This document shows positions 1-7,197 of a DNA stretch of 29,303 nt, piece by piece. The DNA is taken from NCBI GenBank assembly GCA_964539415.1, contig CAZIID010000005.1:1-29303 (forward strand). The letters run 5' to 3'. Numbering within the stretch: position 1 is the first letter of the stretch; every line of letters starts with the position of its first letter. The position numbers and the translations under genes are program-made. Source of the stretch: CAYQFQ01 sp964539415 (GTDB taxonomy: Bacteria; Patescibacteriota; Minisyncoccia; Phycocordibacterales; GWA1-40-21). The notes under the pieces were generated by a model. That model was given only the letters and a program-made list of their open reading frames with translations. It did no database searches and was not told the DNA's origin.

Positions 1-445
1 CTTCTTTTGTTATTTTTACGTCTTCGAGGCAGTATTTGATAACTTTCTCGTATTCTCCGTTTTTCCACCATACAGTAGCTTCGAGTCCGTGTCCTATCTT
101 GCCTCTGCCGAGTGTCGCTTCTGCAATAGTGTCTAGTTTGATTCTTCGTCCTAGAGAATTTTTTATTTCTTTAAGTAAATCCAAACTTTTTATTCGAGAA
201 AGATCTCCGGTGTAGTATTTGTTTAGAAGAGGGATATCAAAATGGTCAGAATTGAATCCGATTAGTAAATCCGCTCTTTCAAGTATAGGCCAGAAATCTT
301 TCAGTGTTTCTTTTGTAAAACTATAATATTTGTCTGTCTCATAGTCATACGCACAGGCGACAGACATGTCTAAGTCCACAGCATCATTTGAGCCAACCTC
401 TTCAAATATATTACTTGTTTCCAAATCAAAAACTACCTTTCGCAT
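1..445 (-). CDS. DEDD-family 3'-5' exonuclease, partial (3' end beyond window)
   Basis: The minus-strand frame opens at ATG 445 and runs off the left edge, so about 148 residues are visible. The three motifs of the RNase H-like DEDD exonucleases are in order: DLET near the N-terminus (Asp7, Glu9; Exo I), a GFNSDHFD segment around residue 63-70 (Exo II) and YCLEDV near the visible end (Exo III, Tyr and Asp). This pattern matches the predicted 3'-5' exonucleases related to the proofreading domain of family B polymerases, or the YprB group, which trim single-stranded DNA or RNA ends with two metal ions. The true substrate cannot be told. An extended -10 box lies at 504-512, giving a leader of about 50 bases. 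No Shine-Dalgarno site is seen, and a TGA lies in frame upstream, so ATG 445 is the best start. Confidence 0.8.
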   Translation of the reverse strand, partial: MRKVVFDLETSNIFEEVGSNDAVDLDMSVACAYDYETDKYYSFTKETLKDFWPILERADLLIGFNSDHFDIPLLNKYYTGDLSRIKSLDLLKEIKNSLGRRIKLDTIAEATLGRGKIGHGLEATVWWKNGEYEKVIKYCLEDVKITKE

Positions 446-503
446 ATACCCGAGAAAATTTTTGCCAATAAAAAATATTTGTTTCGACTATTCATAGACG
501 AAC

Positions 504-512
504 ATTATATCA
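504..512 (-). promoter_or_regulatory. Extended -10 promoter for the exonuclease gene
   Basis: On the minus strand the sequence TGATATAAT fits the extended -10 form TGnTATAAT exactly. Transcription would begin near 497, giving a leader of about 52 bases to the ATG at 445. No convincing -35 box is needed for this promoter class and none is obvious. Confidence 0.5.
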
Positions 513-546
513 CGATGAGAGGTCGTTTTTAGTTAAAATTAAATTA

Positions 547-569
547 GCCAATTTTTAACAAACATTGGC
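547..569 (-). terminator. Weak hairpin downstream of hisS
   Basis: GCCAAT at 547-552 pairs with ATTGGC at 564-569 around an 11-base loop. The following minus-strand sequence is A/T-rich but lacks a clean run of T. It is the only candidate terminator for hisS, and it is weak. Confidence 0.25.
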
Positions 570-609
570 AAAAACTTTAGCGGGTAAAGATTTATATGAG
601 ACTATTAAA

Positions 610-1914
610 TTACTTTTGTATTACATCTAGTACTGTATCTTCTGTAACTTCTTTTTCAACACCTGAGCTAAGATTTTTTAATTGAAATTTACCGGTCTTT
701 ACTTCATTTTCACCAATACAGATAATATTTGGTATTTTATTTTTGTCTGCGTATTTTATTTGATCTCCAACTTTTTTGCCTGTGACGTCTATAACAACAC
801 GGAGTCCTTTTTCTCTGAGTTTCTGGGCAAGATCTTCTGCGTAACCTCTTGAGTCTAGGTTTGCAATACAGACAAATATATCAGCTGGTGATTTAACAGC
901 GGGAAGAAGACCATAAGTTTCTAGTACATCTTTAATCACGACGTCTCCCATTCCAAAACCAACAGCGGGAATTTTTTCTTTATCAAATATATCTAATAAG
1001 TCATCATATCTACCTCCACCAAATACTGATCTTCTATTTTCAGGGTTTGTATCAAAAACTTCAAAGACAAGTCCTGTGTAATAATCGAAGCCTCTCATTA
1101 ATTTCTGTGAGAAAACAATATTCGTAATTCCTAATTTTTCTAATTTTTCAGTGAGTTCTTTCACCTCAAGGATTCCTTCGTGTGCCTGAATACTTTTTGG
1201 TAGACCAAATACAAACTCATCAAAGTTCTTTGAGTTCATTATTGTTAGAAATTCATCTGTTCTTTCTTGAAGTGCTTCTCGGACTCCAGTTTCAAATTCT
1301 TTTTCATCCATTTTTTCCTTTTTGTCTAGGAGTTTTGATACTTTATGTGTATCTTCATCATTCAATGCAAAAAGGTCGTGTAGAATAAAATTTATTATCT
1401 TTCGATTGTTTATTCTAATCTCAAAATTTGAATCTTTTAGTCCGAAGCTTCTCATAATACTAGAAGCCATCTGAAGTAGTTCAACTTCTGCATCTATTGT
1501 CTTAACTCCAAAGATATCCACATTAAGCTGCCAGTGTTCTCTAAGTCTGCCTTTTTGAGGTTTTTCGTATCGAAATACATTTGGTATTGAATACCATCGA
1601 AGAGGCATAGCAAACTCTTTTGTTTTTGCAGCGATCATTCTGGCTACTGTGGGAGTCATCTCAGGTCGCAGAGATACATCTCTGTCACCCTTGTCTTTAA
1701 AAGTATAAGTTTGCTCGTTTACAATTTCTTCACCAGATTTTGCTCTGTAAAGTTCAGAATTTTCTAATACTGAAGCGCCGTATTCACTGTATCCAAAGCT
1801 CTCTGGAATTTTCTTCATTATTGAAAAGATATAGTTCTGAATTGCCATATCTTCTGGATAAAAATCTCGAACTCCTTTATAAGGTTCTGTACTTACTTTT
1901 CTTGCATTATTCAT
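610..1914 (-). CDS. hisS: Histidyl-tRNA synthetase
   Basis: This 434-residue protein is a class II aminoacyl-tRNA synthetase that charges tRNA-His with histidine in the cytoplasm. Motif 1 starts at KGVRDFYPED near the N-terminus. Motif 2 is FRYEKPQKGRLREHWQ, with the Arg and Glu that hold ATP. The histidine-binding element GFDYYTGLVFEV and the GGGRYD loop follow. The last ~95 residues form the usual anticodon-binding domain. Motif 3 reads GFGMGDVVI, where most bacterial enzymes have an FGLGLERL-like sequence, so the motif 3 arginine is absent; to my knowledge a subset of HisRS proteins, including plant organellar forms, shares this variant. Length is normal. The start codon is only 24 bases from the divergent truB start, so the two share a compact promoter region. 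A degenerate HisRS paralogue lies at 5941-7164. Confidence 0.95.
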   Translation of the reverse strand: MNNARKVSTEPYKGVRDFYPEDMAIQNYIFSIMKKIPESFGYSEYGASVLENSELYRAKSGEEIVNEQTYTFKDKGDRDVSLRPEMTPTVARMIAAKTKEFAMPLRWYSIPNVFRYEKPQKGRLREHWQLNVDIFGVKTIDAEVELLQMASSIMRSFGLKDSNFEIRINNRKIINFILHDLFALNDEDTHKVSKLLDKKEKMDEKEFETGVREALQERTDEFLTIMNSKNFDEFVFGLPKSIQAHEGILEVKELTEKLEKLGITNIVFSQKLMRGFDYYTGLVFEVFDTNPENRRSVFGGGRYDDLLDIFDKEKIPAVGFGMGDVVIKDVLETYGLLPAVKSPADIFVCIANLDSRGYAEDLAQKLREKGLRVVIDVTGKKVGDQIKYADKNKIPNIICIGENEVKTGKFQLKNLSSGVEKEVTEDTVLDVIQK

Positions 1915-1938
1915 AATTTTATATATTGTATAGAAAAA

Positions 1939-2817
1939 ATGTCATTATCACAAGTATTAAATTTATATAAAGAAAAAGGCGAGACACCGCTTGAAAGGCT
2001 AAAACGATTCAAGGCTAAAAATCCTGAATATTTAAAAGTCAAAATGACTTATGCTGGTAGGCTAGATCCAATGGCCGAGGGTGTTCTTCTTGTTTTATCT
2101 GGTGATGAAATAAAAAATAAACAGGTTTTTCTTGATAATAAAAAAGAGTATGAAGCTGAAATTCTTTTTGGTTTTGCTACAGATAGTTTTGATGTTTTGG
2201 GTAAGGTGACCGAAGCTTTTAATAAAGATTCGGTTACCCCCGTGCACCACAGAGAGTACTTCCATTTTCTAATCGCTTCACTCAAGAAAATTTGGTCGAA
2301 ACGGGGGATCCAGGATGTTCTTACAGATTTAGATTTAAGCCTTCGTGAAGATAAAATAAATAACCAATTAAATAATTTCGTGGGTAAATTTTCTCAGAAA
2401 TATCCCATTTATTCTTCAAAAACACTAAAAGGCAAAGCTCTTTTTGATTATGCTAAAAGTACTGGTTTATCAGAAGAAGATATTCCAAATAAAGAAGTTG
2501 AAATATTTTCAATTAAACAGATTGGGTTCGATGTGATTTCTAAAGAAGATTTAAGAAGACAAATAGTTAAATCAGTTTCTTTGGTTAATGGGGACTTCAG
2601 ACAAGAAGAGATACTTGCGATTTGGGAAGAAAATTTTAAAAAAAGTAATATAAATAATTTTTCAATATTAAAAATAAAAGTTGATTGTTCAAGTGGTACA
2701 TATATAAGAGCTTTGGCTAAAGATATTGGTCAAAAACTTTTTTCTATTCCATCTTTAGCTCTATCTATTAAAAGAATTTCTGTTGGTAAATATAATATTG
2801 ATAATTCAATAAAGTAA
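1939..2817 (+). CDS. truB: tRNA pseudouridine-55 synthase
   Basis: This 292-residue protein is a TruB-type synthase that isomerises uridine 55 in the T-loop of tRNAs. The catalytic motif AGRLDPMAEGVLL carries Asp43. The substrate-binding motif PIYSSKTLKGKALFDYA and the VDCSSGTYIRALAKDIG motif follow in the expected order. The N-terminal motif, usually KPxGxTS, is here KEKGETPLERL, a form I associate with Patescibacteria. Between the first strand block (ending VLGKVTE) and NNFVGKFSQ, the protein holds roughly 30 more residues than usual; the DNA coding for them contains two G+C-rich inverted repeats. There is no Shine-Dalgarno site, and the short gap to divergent hisS implies a very short leader. 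A weak hairpin at 2820-2837 (CTACAA/TTGTAG) follows the stop. Confidence 0.92.
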   Translation: MSLSQVLNLYKEKGETPLERLKRFKAKNPEYLKVKMTYAGRLDPMAEGVLLVLSGDEIKNKQVFLDNKKEYEAEILFGFATDSFDVLGKVTEAFNKDSVTPVHHREYFHFLIASLKKIWSKRGIQDVLTDLDLSLREDKINNQLNNFVGKFSQKYPIYSSKTLKGKALFDYAKSTGLSEEDIPNKEVEIFSIKQIGFDVISKEDLRRQIVKSVSLVNGDFRQEEILAIWEENFKKSNINNFSILKIKVDCSSGTYIRALAKDIGQKLFSIPSLALSIKRISVGKYNIDNSIK

Positions 2818-2905
2818 TGCTACAATCTTTCTTGTAGAGTTTTCTCGGAAAGGTTTAGAGCAAGTCTTTAGCCATTAGGGAAGGTCGTTCTACGAAATTT
2901 AGAAT

Positions 2906-2911
2906 TATATT
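2906..2911 (+). promoter_or_regulatory. -10 box close to the RRM gene start
   Basis: TATATT ends eight bases before the ATG at 2920, so transcription would begin at about the start codon. No Shine-Dalgarno site is present. This fits a leaderless or nearly leaderless mRNA, as at several other core genes in the window. Confidence 0.35.
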
Positions 2912-2919
2912 TTCACACA

Positions 2920-3189
2920 ATGGCAAAGAAATTGTATGTTGGAAATCTTCCATATACTACCAATGACGCCGAGCTCGCAGCTTTTTTTGCGAAGGTAGGA
3001 GAGGTAGAGTCAGCTAATGTCTTATCAGACAAGATGACAGGAAGATCAAGAGGTTTTGGTTTTGTTACCATGCCAAATGACGATGAAGCTATGAAGGCTA
3101 TAGAAACTCTTAACGGAGTAGATATGGGCGGAAGAAAGCTCACAGTCAATGAGGCTAAACCACTTGAAGCAAGAACACCAAGAAGATAA
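2920..3189 (+). CDS. Single-RRM RNA-binding protein
   Basis: The 89-residue protein is one RNA recognition motif with little else. RNP2 is KLYVGNLPY at residues 4-12 and RNP1 is RSRGFGFV at 42-49, with the aromatic residues that stack on RNA bases. The basic tail ends in RTPRR. Such small glycine-poor RRM proteins occur in cyanobacteria (Rbp family, often cold-responsive) and are common in CPR genomes; they bind single-stranded RNA and may act as chaperones or stability factors. The RNA targets here are unknown. The gene stands alone, with a strong terminator 12 bases after its stop. A -10-like TATATT at 2906-2911 would give an almost leaderless mRNA. Confidence 0.93.
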   Translation: MAKKLYVGNLPYTTNDAELAAFFAKVGEVESANVLSDKMTGRSRGFGFVTMPNDDEAMKAIETLNGVDMGGRKLTVNEAKPLEARTPRR

Positions 3190-3201
3190 TATTTATCTTT
3201 T

Positions 3202-3250
3202 AAAAGACAATACCCACAAGGATAAAATTCTTGTGGGTATTGTCTTTTAT
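3202..3250 (+). terminator. Strong intrinsic terminator after the RRM gene
   Basis: A 19-base arm (3202-3220) beginning AAAAGACAATACCC is perfectly complementary to the arm at 3230-3248, with a 9-base loop. The right arm ends in CTTTT followed by A/T-rich sequence. Confidence 0.85.
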
Positions 3251-3296
3251 ATTTATTATGGTAATATCTAGGAAAGGAGGTTCTTTTATATTTAGC

Positions 3297-3348
3297 TTTA
3301 ACCGCATTTTTTAGTGGCTTTTTAGAGCCTCTAAAAAATGCGGTTAAA
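3297..3348. repeat. Perfect 18-bp inverted repeat, unassigned hairpin
   Basis: TTTAACCGCATTTTTTAG at 3297-3314 is the exact reverse complement of 3331-3348. Inside, GGCT and AGCC add four more pairs around a six-base loop after one mismatch. No T-run follows on either strand, so it does not look like a standard terminator. It lies about 80 bases upstream of the G+C-rich orphan gene at 3431 and after the RRM terminator, so it could be a leader structure of that gene, a protein-binding site or a palindromic mobile remnant. Confidence 0.75.
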
Positions 3349-3430
3349 ATGGTTTTAGCCGATATGTTGCATTGTTTATTTCTGCTGAGGTGGTGGAGAT
3401 GAATTTTGCATAAGACAAGGGGGAGTGGGT

Positions 3431-4015
3431 ATGAGTTACAAGATAGGTGTGGAGAATGTGGGACTGAGTGTTGAAGCTACGAGTGACGATGGGGTCGCAA
3501 GACAACATCTCGTCGAAGCTGCACGGGGTTCAAATTTGGAGCTCGTTGACAGGCACATCGTCAAAGGTAAAAAGGACGGGGGAAAATTTTCGGTCAGCTT
3601 TGCATGGGTGATGCCCGCAGGCAGATTGGGAAGGTACATTTCAGTGCCGTCCGACGAAGAAGTCATTCGTGATTTGCTTGAGTCCAAACTTTGTCCGTTG
3701 GTTTTTTCCGAAATGACCGGAGCATTGAATGCTATTGCTCCTCATCATTTCCAAAGGCTGATTCTGGCGACCAACTACGAGAACCGAGCGAGGTCTGCCG
3801 GTTTGGACATTTCCAAACTGTCTATGATCCCCTTGGGTTCTATCGCTAAAGTTGGAGCCAAACGTCTCGAACATCTGGTCTTTTTCTCAAAGGATATGAA
3901 GTCTCACGACAAGCCTCAGTTGCGTCAGAGGACTGAATCTGTTCATCCTCTCTGGTTGTTCCCGGTCAGGTCGATCGGTGATACTGCAGTTTCCCAGAGG
4001 AGTCCTCGGGCCTAA
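3431..4015 (+). CDS. Orphan hypothetical protein, G+C-rich
   Basis: I do not recognise this 194-residue protein. It is soluble, with no signal peptide or membrane segment, and mixes acidic and basic stretches; the tail is rich in Arg, Ser and His. The start at ATG 3431 is chosen because AAGGGGGAG lies six bases upstream; a GTG at 3425 is possible but overlaps that site. A four-codon reading frame (MNFA, 3399-3413) with its own GAGGTGG-like site precedes it. Base composition stands out: by hand count, 3481-3540 has 32 G+C of 60 and 3601-3660 has 34, against 18 of 60 at 5101-5160 in typA. Codons end in G or C far more often than in neighbours. A terminator follows the stop directly. Together this suggests a horizontally acquired, independently expressed cassette. 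That it is a real gene is supported by the open frame, ribosome site and terminator. Confidence 0.7.
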   Translation: MSYKIGVENVGLSVEATSDDGVARQHLVEAARGSNLELVDRHIVKGKKDGGKFSVSFAWVMPAGRLGRYISVPSDEEVIRDLLESKLCPLVFSEMTGALNAIAPHHFQRLILATNYENRARSAGLDISKLSMIPLGSIAKVGAKRLEHLVFFSKDMKSHDKPQLRQRTESVHPLWLFPVRSIGDTAVSQRSPRA

Positions 4016-4020
4016 AAGCC

Positions 4021-4052
4021 AAAAGCGCGTCATTAATTTGACGCGCTTTTTT
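4021..4052. terminator. Bidirectional intrinsic terminator between the orphan gene and typA
   Basis: AAAAGCGCGTCA (4021-4032) pairs perfectly with TGACGCGCTTTT (4039-4050) around a six-base loop, and T continues to 4052. The A-run on the left gives a T-run on the minus strand, so it can serve both the plus-strand gene ending at 4015 and typA ending at 4076. Confidence 0.88.
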
Positions 4053-4075
4053 AATGTCTGCTATTTAATTTGTGA

Positions 4076-5854
4076 TTACTTTCTACCAGTCTTCGCTCTA
4101 TCGTTTTTTGTAAGAAGCTTTTTTCTAAGTCTTACGTTCTTTGGAGTTATTTCTAAATATTCATCACCCTGCATTATTTCAAGACCTTTTTCTATGTTCA
4201 TTCTAAGTGGTGGAATGAGGTATAGGGCTTCATCGTTTCCAGAAGTACGCATGTTTGTAAGTTGTTTATTTTTAGTTGGGTTTACTTCAAGATTTTCTCC
4301 ATTCAAAACGTGACCTATAACCATACCTTCATATATTTCAATAGCAGGGTCAATGTAGAGCACGCCCCTTTCTTGTAAATTCCAAAGTGAGAACGCTAGA
4401 GATTTTCCAGTAACCATAGATGTCATAGAACCAAATTCTTGTTTCTGTATTTCTCCTGCGTAAGGTTTGAAATCTATAAATCTTGAACATATTATTCCAA
4501 GACCTTTTGTGTCAACAACGAAAGATCCTCTGTAACCAAGTAAACCTCTTGTTGGAATCTCAAAAATCATTCTAACTTGATTGTCTTTGATCTTCATATC
4601 TTTCATAATCCCTTTTCTCTTTCCAAGTTTTTCTATGATTGTTCCTTGGAATTCTTCTGGAACATCAATAGTAACTTCTTCATATGGTTCACTTTTAACA
4701 CCATCAATATCTTTTAGAATTGCTTGTGGCTGAGAAACTTGAAGTTCAAAACCTTCTCTTCTCATATTTTCTATAAGAATAGCGATGTGTAGTTCACCTC
4801 TACCATAAACTATTATAGGATCAGAATCAAAATCAACTTTTAATCCAACGTTGATCTCCATTTCTTTTTCAAGTCTTTCTCTGATTTGTCTTCCTGTTAC
4901 AAATTTTCCTTCTCTTCCAGCAAAAGGAGAATCGTTTACTAAAAAGCTAAGAGATATAGTTGGTTCATCAATGTTAATAGATGGAAGGGGAGTTTGTTCT
5001 ACTTTTTCACAAATAGTTTCTCCGATATAAGCATCTGAAATTCCGGCGATCATAACAATATCTCCAGCCACAGCTTCCTCTACACCTTCTTTCTGAATAC
5101 CTTTAAATGTATAAAGTTTTGTGATTCTTGTGCTTCTGGATTCATTGTGAGGCATTTTAACTATGATAGTTTGACCATCTCTTACTTTTCCTTCATAGAT
5201 TCTTGCAACAGCAAGTCTTCCTAGGAAGTTGTCATAAGCTAAGTTAAAAATTTGTGCAGTAAAAGGAGCTTCCAAGTTTCTAGCTGCTGGTGGAACTTTT
5301 TCTAAAATCATATCAAGAAGTGGAGAGAGATCTACTTGATCATCTTTCGGACTTCTCATTGCAACTCCTTTTCTTCCAATTGCATAAATAGTAGGGAAGT
5401 CTAATTGGGCATCGTTTGCTCCGAGTTCCATAAAAAGTTCCAAGACTTCTTCGTGAGCTTGTTCAGGACGTGCTGCTGATTTGTCGATTTTGTTTATAAC
5501 AACAATAGGCTTAAGACCAAGTTCAAGTGACTTTTTTAATACGAATCTTGTCTGTGGCATTGGACCTTCTTGAGCGTCCACTACGAGAAGCACTGTATCA
5601 ATAGAACGAAGCACACGTTCTACTTCAGAACCGAAGTCTGCGTGTCCAGGTGTATCAACAATATTGATCTTTGTTCCCTTATAGAAAATAGAAGTATTTT
5701 TTGCGTATATAGTAATACCACGCTCTTGTTCAAGAGAGTTAGAATCCATACTCACTCCATCTTCAACCATTCCGGTTTGTTTTAGGATCGCGTCTGTAAG
5801 AGTTGTTTTACCGTGGTCAACGTGAGCTATAATTGCTATGTTTCTGATTTCCAT
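4076..5854 (-). CDS. typA: Ribosome-associated GTPase TypA/BipA
   Basis: The 592-residue protein is a translational GTPase of the TypA/BipA family, an EF-G-like factor that binds the ribosome and helps large-subunit assembly and growth under stress, especially cold. The G1 loop AHVDHGKTT is at residues 10-18, the switch RGITIYAKNT at 45-54, G3 DTPGHADF at 67-74 and G4 NKID at 121-124. EF-G domain II, III and V-like regions follow, including the FEIPTRGLLGYRG segment, and the C-terminal family domain ends in a basic tail. Length is typical. A TACATT -10-like box ends six bases before the ATG, suggesting a leaderless mRNA; no Shine-Dalgarno site is visible. Confidence 0.95.
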   Translation of the reverse strand: MEIRNIAIIAHVDHGKTTLTDAILKQTGMVEDGVSMDSNSLEQERGITIYAKNTSIFYKGTKINIVDTPGHADFGSEVERVLRSIDTVLLVVDAQEGPMPQTRFVLKKSLELGLKPIVVINKIDKSAARPEQAHEEVLELFMELGANDAQLDFPTIYAIGRKGVAMRSPKDDQVDLSPLLDMILEKVPPAARNLEAPFTAQIFNLAYDNFLGRLAVARIYEGKVRDGQTIIVKMPHNESRSTRITKLYTFKGIQKEGVEEAVAGDIVMIAGISDAYIGETICEKVEQTPLPSINIDEPTISLSFLVNDSPFAGREGKFVTGRQIRERLEKEMEINVGLKVDFDSDPIIVYGRGELHIAILIENMRREGFELQVSQPQAILKDIDGVKSEPYEEVTIDVPEEFQGTIIEKLGKRKGIMKDMKIKDNQVRMIFEIPTRGLLGYRGSFVVDTKGLGIICSRFIDFKPYAGEIQKQEFGSMTSMVTGKSLAFSLWNLQERGVLYIDPAIEIYEGMVIGHVLNGENLEVNPTKNKQLTNMRTSGNDEALYLIPPLRMNIEKGLEIMQGDEYLEITPKNVRLRKKLLTKNDRAKTGRK

Positions 5855-5887
5855 AATTTGAATGTAATTTAAGTTCCTATTAAAGCA

Positions 5888-5923
5888 AAAAAATGACTTT
5901 TCGTCAAGGAAAAGTCATTTTTT
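5888..5923 (-). terminator. Intrinsic terminator of the lepB/HisRS-like operon
   Basis: Positions 5888-5902 (six A then TGACTTTTC) pair perfectly with 5909-5923 around the loop GTCAAG. The minus-strand T-run follows the stem, 18 bases past the stop at 5941. The stem is symmetrical and could also act on the plus strand. Confidence 0.85.
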
Positions 5924-5940
5924 ACCTTGTTTTTCTTGTA

Positions 5941-7164
5941 TTATTCTAGAGGAAGTTCCTTTATATAATCTGAAAGATTTTCTATTAATACTGTTTGTTG
6001 TGATCTTGTTGAGTTATCTCTTACCATTACAGTGTTATCGATTGATTCTTTTTTACCCATAATCATAACGTATGGAACTTTAAGTTTTTCTACCAATGAA
6101 AACTGACTGCCAAATTTGTCTCTTCCAAGTAGGTGGTAAACCAAAACTTTATCTTTTCTTAATGTTTCTATAACCTCCAAGCTTTTTAGTTTTGCGTCAT
6201 CGCTGATTTGAATGAAAAAGATTTTTGGTTTTTTAATTTTTGATATTTCTTTTGATTTTATATTTTTATCAATAAAGATTTTTATTCCTGCTCCTGGAAT
6301 ATCTTTTTTGAAACCAATTTTTTGTGCAAAACCATCAAATCTAAAACCTGTGGCCAATACTTCCTTACCGCCACTTTTTCCTTTCTGAGCTATTTCAAAA
6401 ACTGTTTGTGAACAATATTTTCTATCTGATATTAAACAGTTGTCTATATTATAAGGAACACCCATTGTTTCTAAATATTCAAGAACATCTCTAAAATGAG
6501 TTCGGCTTTCATCTGAAAGACAACTAAGAGCTACTGGGGAACCTTCTTTTAGTGTTGAACAAACTTTTTCATCGCAAGGAACAACATAAAAAGAATCTTT
6601 TTTAAAATTTTGTCTACAAACAGATGATAATTCACCAAGATTTTTTTTGTAATAAGTAGTTAGTTCTTTTGCAAACTTGTTTGATGATTCTTTATCACCG
6701 ATACTATTTATATTTATGAATAAATCCTCATGCCCATTATCCTTGAGTATTGCGATTGCTGTTTTTAAAAGCATTGCTTCTGATACGCTTGATGTTGAAC
6801 CGATAATATCAAGATTCAGGCTTTTCTTATTTCTCGGGGCTCCTTTGTTTGTCTCGTATGCAAGTAAAACGGGCTGAGGTAATGTCTGCATATTTTCTTC
6901 TGCATATTTTCTAAAAAGCGAAACTCTTTCTTCGGCAAATTCTGTGGAAAAAATCCAAGGCAAACCTTCTGGATCGTTGGTCCAAGATTCTTTTATTTTT
7001 AAAGCTTTTTCGGTATCTTCTTTTGAGATCTTTGGTGCACTTGTGGTAGTAAATCCGTAATACAAAAGAGCATTCAAGTTTTCTCCAATAGGATAGAAAT
7101 TTATATGCTTATTGTCTCTTGGTGGTTGTGACTTTGATGTATTTTTTTTCTGTTCGGTTTTCAT
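5941..7164 (-). CDS. Histidyl-tRNA synthetase paralogue, probably not catalytic
   Basis: This 407-residue protein has the overall plan of HisRS but has lost its active-site signatures. The motif 2 region reads LLAYETNKGAPRNKKSLNL, where HisRS has FRYE...KGR.REF.Q, so the invariant motif 2 Arg is Ala. The histidine-binding YYTGTVFE is reduced to KYCSQTVFEI, and the GGGRYD loop to LATGFRFDG. The C-terminal ~95 residues still resemble the anticodon-binding domain (LVYHLLGRDKFGSQFSLVEK). HisZ, the regulatory subunit of short HisG, is the best-known HisRS-like protein, but nothing here suggests histidine synthesis. It sits 33 bases downstream of lepB in one transcription unit. Function is unknown: a tRNA-His-binding or amino-acid-sensing role is possible. 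The charged N-terminal 20 residues are probably disordered. Confidence 0.75.
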   Translation of the reverse strand: MKTEQKKNTSKSQPPRDNKHINFYPIGENLNALLYYGFTTTSAPKISKEDTEKALKIKESWTNDPEGLPWIFSTEFAEERVSLFRKYAEENMQTLPQPVLLAYETNKGAPRNKKSLNLDIIGSTSSVSEAMLLKTAIAILKDNGHEDLFININSIGDKESSNKFAKELTTYYKKNLGELSSVCRQNFKKDSFYVVPCDEKVCSTLKEGSPVALSCLSDESRTHFRDVLEYLETMGVPYNIDNCLISDRKYCSQTVFEIAQKGKSGGKEVLATGFRFDGFAQKIGFKKDIPGAGIKIFIDKNIKSKEISKIKKPKIFFIQISDDAKLKSLEVIETLRKDKVLVYHLLGRDKFGSQFSLVEKLKVPYVMIMGKKESIDNTVMVRDNSTRSQQTVLIENLSDYIKELPLE

Positions 7165-7197
7165 TCTGATTTTTATTAAAAACTTTTTTCTGATAAC

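Noticed and set aside
2838..2905. Possible tRNA or structured RNA between truB and the RRM gene
   Set aside because: I could not form an acceptor stem or find a T-loop motif; the stretch contains only a weak hairpin at 2820-2837 and a -10-like box.
3978..4313. A plus-strand frame of 111 codons across the terminator and into typA
   Set aside because: It spans the end of the orphan gene and the bidirectional terminator and then runs antisense to conserved TypA sequence.
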